From NCBI GenBank assembly GCA_902362715.1, contig CABIXN010000006.1, forward strand, positions 103,115-167,114: a DNA stretch of 64,000 nucleotides, written 5' to 3'. Under the pieces are notes generated by a model that worked only from the letters and a program-made list of their open reading frames with translations, had not been told where the DNA came from and did no database searches. The stretch is from Lachnospiraceae bacterium (GTDB lineage: Bacteria > Bacillota > Clostridia > Lachnospirales > Lachnospiraceae). Below, one piece after another: positions 61,303 through 64,000 of this stretch. Made by a program: the position numbers and the translations under genes. The stretch's first letter is position 1. Each line of letters opens with the position of its first letter.

Positions 61303-64000
61303 CAATGTCCCCTCGCCTTTCCAAGTTTAATTCTGCCAATTTCAAGGTCCATATCCGGCGCCAGAGCTCTCGCCGCTTCTCGTCCGTTGATGTCCGCATG
61401 CACAGTAATACTTCCTTTTTCCAGAATAATTCTCTGCTCCATGTCCGTTCCTCCAGCAGCTGCCATACATGGTTCGAATCCAGCATCTTTTACCTGGAAT
61501 TGAAAGGCTCTGCTCTGCATGGAGGCTACCAGGTCAGAAGTGTCAATTCCCTGAAACAAATCCGTATTACTCTGAAAATTAAGCACTGCATCTGCAGAAA
61601 ATTCAGGAATCTTTTCTCTGCCCAAATCAAAAAGACTGCTTACATTTAGGCTTCTACTCATATCCTGTATAGTATCTAGTCCCCCCTGCACCATGACAGC
61701 TGCTGCTTTATTCACTAATTTTCCACTTCGATCTAATCCAATAGCATAACCTTCACCTGCATTATCACCCTCTGCAATCCACAATTTTGCGGGAGAATTT
61801 GATTTCTGTGCTTTTTTGCCACCTGAAATTGCACTCTTTACTAGCTGCCAGCCGCCAGTAAATGCCGCGCTTATCCAGCTGCCAAGTCCTTTCACAAATC
61901 CAGAGCCAGCATCATCACCTTCATCTTCCAAATCATCACTGCCGGCACCTTTTTGGGCACTCGATACTAATTTTTCTGACTTCTTTTCTGCATTATCTTT
62001 CTGAGCCCCGACACTGTCTCCATAACCTTTGCCCGCTAATCTTCCTTCTTTGGACATTTTGGCAACTGCTTCATTGGCCTTGCTTACCATCAAAGTATTA
62101 ATTTTCCCAACTGCATCAGAAGGCTTTGTTTTCCCAGAAGATACCCCGTCTTTTAGTTCCTGCGGCACGCTGATACCGGCTTTTTCTGCCTTGGAAAGTA
62201 AATCATCATACATGATAAGATCTTTCATATACTGGACAGCTTCTTTTGGTTTCATCTGACCGCTGTTAATCTTTTCACTGATAGATTCTGGAAGGCTAAT
62301 TCCGGCATCCTTTGCTTCTTTCAGTAAATCATCGTATTCAACAAGATCTTTCATGTGCTGCACAGCTTCTTTTGGTGCAACTTCTCCTGATGCAACCCCT
62401 GAGCTTAACCACTCAGGAACCTTCTCTCCTGATAACTTTGATTCATTTAATAGATCGGTAAAGTCTACCAGATTATTCATCTGATTTACTGCTTCACTGG
62501 GTGCAATTTCTCCGGTTTTGATACCTTCTGACAGGCTCTCTGGAACACTTATACCGGCAATATTCGCTGAAGACAACATCTGATCAAACTTAACTAAAGA
62601 CTGCATTTCTTCCACAGATTCCGGCAATGCATATTCACCATTCTTTATTCCATTGCTCACAGCCTCTGGTATTTTTGCTCCAGCTTCTTCAAAAGCCTTT
62701 AGCTTCTCCTTAATTTCTGGCAGGTTAAACATTCTTTGGGAACTCTCATATGTCTGATCATATTGGTCGCTTAATTCACTAAGATCATCTGTATAACCTT
62801 GTACAGCATCAGCTGATTTTTCTACCTCTTTTGTGTAATACTTCTGGTTCTCCTGTGCCAGCCACAATGCCTGCCTGTCAATATCTGAAATCCAAGGACC
62901 TTTTTTACCATGTTCATCTTCTAATTCTTCCATCCTTTCAATTGCTTCGTTAAGATTCTCCTGGTTTTTCCTGTGTTCTTCTTTTGCATTTGCCAGATTG
63001 TTTTCAACTTCTACCATCTCTTTGGCTATCTCATCCCCTTGTTCGGCATATGCCTTTGCCATAGCTAAATCTTTGGTCGCATCAATATTATCCCGGATTG
63101 CATCTGTCGACATATTAAGCTTATCTTTTTCTTCGTCGTACTTTGCATTCAACTCTGGCATTAACTTATTTAACTGATCGACATACTGGTGCATGAGTTT
63201 CTTTTCGCCACTGGACTTATTTTCTTTTTTCGCAAGTTCTTCCAGCTTATCAACCATTTTATCTGCTGCGAGATAGTTGGTTTCTACTGATTCTATTTCT
63301 TCCTCTCTGGCTTCTTTATTTTTCTGTAACTGTTCATGGAGCTTCTCGTATTCCTCTACAAGTTTTTCCGTTTCTTCCCAGTTTTTAATAGTTGCTTCTT
63401 TGCTTTCTTTAGATTTTTGTATAAATACGGCTGTAGCCGTCACTGCACCACTTATTAAACCTATCAACATTCCCATAGGCGTTAACGAAATTGTGGTATT
63501 TAAAATCTTCTGCGCTGCATCCGCAATCATAACGTACGTCTTATACGTCAGCCATGCGGTTCCCAGCCCTGCTACCATGCCGGAGACCAGATCTATGTTA
63601 TCCATCAGCCATTCCAGACCTTTCATGGCCACTTCCATGACATTTCCAATCAGCCTGGCTCCTGCATCCCAGTCAATCCCATCTATCAGCTCTATAAATG
63701 CATCTGCTACCTTTTCTATCATCGGCGCCATGGCATTCAAGGCTTTATTTTTAAGTTCTGTGAACCTTGTATTCAACGGAGTGAGGGTTTCCCCAAGCTC
63801 TGCCTGAGTTTCCTTCAGTTCCGCTTCCGCTTTATTGGCGTCCAAAATACTCCCTGACAAACTATCATAAGTTGTTTTTGATTTCCCATAGGTTTTATTT
63901 AACAGCTTGGCCACCATATTGGCACGGTCCTGTTTATCAGATGTTGCTCCCAGTGCAGCGCCAAATGCTTCCTCTGCCGGCTTGCCCTCTTTCAGCATTT
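61302..64000 (-). CDS. Phage tail tape measure protein, C-terminal part (runs off the right edge)
   Basis: At least 898 residues are present and the frame is still open at the window edge. Seen: a TP901-type tape-measure helix bundle (ETLTPLNTRFTELKNKALNA, MIEKVADAFIELIDGIDW), a hydrophobic pair of helices (VSGMVAGLGTAWLTYKTYVM, LTPMGMLIGLISGAVTATAV), long coiled coils (380-560 region), and about five degenerate repeats of 38-39 residues (phrases VPESLSEGIKTGEIAPSEAV, VPEWLSSGVASGEVAPKEAV, LPESISEKINSGQMKPKEAV). It sets tail length and helps DNA entry. The order tape measure, Dit, tail fibre, holin, lysin marks a siphophage. Confidence 0.9.
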   Translation of the reverse strand, partial: MLKEGKPAEEAFGAALGATSDKQDRANMVAKLLNKTYGKSKTTYDSLSGSILDANKAEAELKETQAELGETLTPLNTRFTELKNKALNAMAPMIEKVADAFIELIDGIDWDAGARLIGNVMEVAMKGLEWLMDNIDLVSGMVAGLGTAWLTYKTYVMIADAAQKILNTTISLTPMGMLIGLISGAVTATAVFIQKSKESKEATIKNWEETEKLVEEYEKLHEQLQKNKEAREEEIESVETNYLAADKMVDKLEELAKKENKSSGEKKLMHQYVDQLNKLMPELNAKYDEEKDKLNMSTDAIRDNIDATKDLAMAKAYAEQGDEIAKEMVEVENNLANAKEEHRKNQENLNEAIERMEELEDEHGKKGPWISDIDRQALWLAQENQKYYTKEVEKSADAVQGYTDDLSELSDQYDQTYESSQRMFNLPEIKEKLKAFEEAGAKIPEAVSNGIKNGEYALPESVEEMQSLVKFDQMLSSANIAGISVPESLSEGIKTGEIAPSEAVNQMNNLVDFTDLLNESKLSGEKVPEWLSSGVASGEVAPKEAVQHMKDLVEYDDLLKEAKDAGISLPESISEKINSGQMKPKEAVQYMKDLIMYDDLLSKAEKAGISVPQELKDGVSSGKTKPSDAVGKINTLMVSKANEAVAKMSKEGRLAGKGYGDSVGAQKDNAEKKSEKLVSSAQKGAGSDDLEDEGDDAGSGFVKGLGSWISAAFTGGWQLVKSAISGGKKAQKSNSPAKLWIAEGDNAGEGYAIGLDRSGKLVNKAAAVMVQGGLDTIQDMSRSLNVSSLFDLGREKIPEFSADAVLNFQSNTDLFQGIDTSDLVASMQSRAFQFQVKDAGFEPCMAAAGGTDMEQRIILEKGSITVHADINGREAARALAPDMDLEIGRIKLGKARGH

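Larger units (their letters stand above)
53226..64000. mobile_element. Siphovirus-type prophage, lysis and tail end (continues to the right)
   Basis: All genes run leftward in the standard tail-to-lysis order, with no frame breaks, so the part in view looks intact. The left attachment site should lie between about 52940 and 53225 but no repeat can be matched without the other end. Confidence 0.85.

Overview
The window reads as chromosomal DNA of a gut-type Gram-positive anaerobe, most likely a member of the Lachnospiraceae (Clostridia). Grounds: strong AGGAGG ribosome-binding sites, occasional TTG/GTG starts, TTGACA/TATAAT promoters, a complete anaerobic (cbi-type) cobalamin pathway, a lone ECF cobalt transporter, and an SDR enzyme that closely resembles gut clostridial 12-alpha-hydroxysteroid dehydrogenases. 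The species cannot be fixed from the sequence alone.

Layout. 1-1.9 kb: start of a lipoprotein gene, the SDR gene, and a RelB/RelE-type toxin-antitoxin pair whose toxin is truncated. 1.9-5.8 kb: an AT-rich scar of broken genes (large terminase remnant, RhuM-family pseudogene) and one intact DUF1016 nuclease, separated by degenerate copies of the 3' end of rlmCD; this looks like repeated integration at the rlmCD tail. 5.8-13.5 kb: rlmCD, an RlmI-type methyltransferase, nudC, and the uroporphyrinogen/siroheme genes cobA-hemD, hemC, sirC and hemA, all leftward. 13.7-17.4 kb: a rightward cobalt-uptake operon cbiM-cbiN-cbiQ-cbiO in which the ATPase CbiO is fused to the cobalt chelatase CbiK. 17.6-28.4 kb: a leftward nine-gene cluster that looks like an undescribed conflict/defence system: TIR-Sel1 protein, membrane STAND NTPase, AAA ATPase, VirD4-like ATPase, unknown protein, sigma-like and zinc anti-sigma-like proteins, a membrane Rossmann-RyR protein and a CARF nuclease. 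28.4-42.1 kb: an asparaginase-like gene and the cobalamin operon cbiD-L-F-G-H-JET-A-B-cobD-cbiP-cbiC, led by a consensus promoter, a compact cobalamin riboswitch and a terminator. 42.1-52.4 kb: redox and miscellaneous genes (flavin oxidoreductase, tocopherol-cyclase-like protein, FAD/Rieske oxidoreductase, YyaL-like protein, rubredoxin-glutamate-synthase-like protein, acetyltransferases, LysR regulator, DMT exporter). 52.4-53.2 kb: an 800-base intergenic region with two look-alike small-RNA units, each driven by four 11-bp-phased PhoB-type boxes. 53.2-64 kb: the lysis and tail end of a prophage, including a type I toxin with a probable antisense RNA.

How parts work together. HemA, HemC and CobA-HemD make uroporphyrinogen III and precorrin-2, SirC oxidises the latter to sirohydrochlorin, CbiMNQO imports cobalt and the fused CbiK inserts it, and the cbi operon carries the ring through to adenosylcobyric acid and the aminopropanol arm under riboswitch feedback. 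In the conflict cluster, a SARM1-like TIR NADase sits with two putative nucleotide-sensing modules (RyR and CARF), suggesting a signal-and-effector circuit, but no CRISPR array or cyclic-oligonucleotide synthase is visible in the window.
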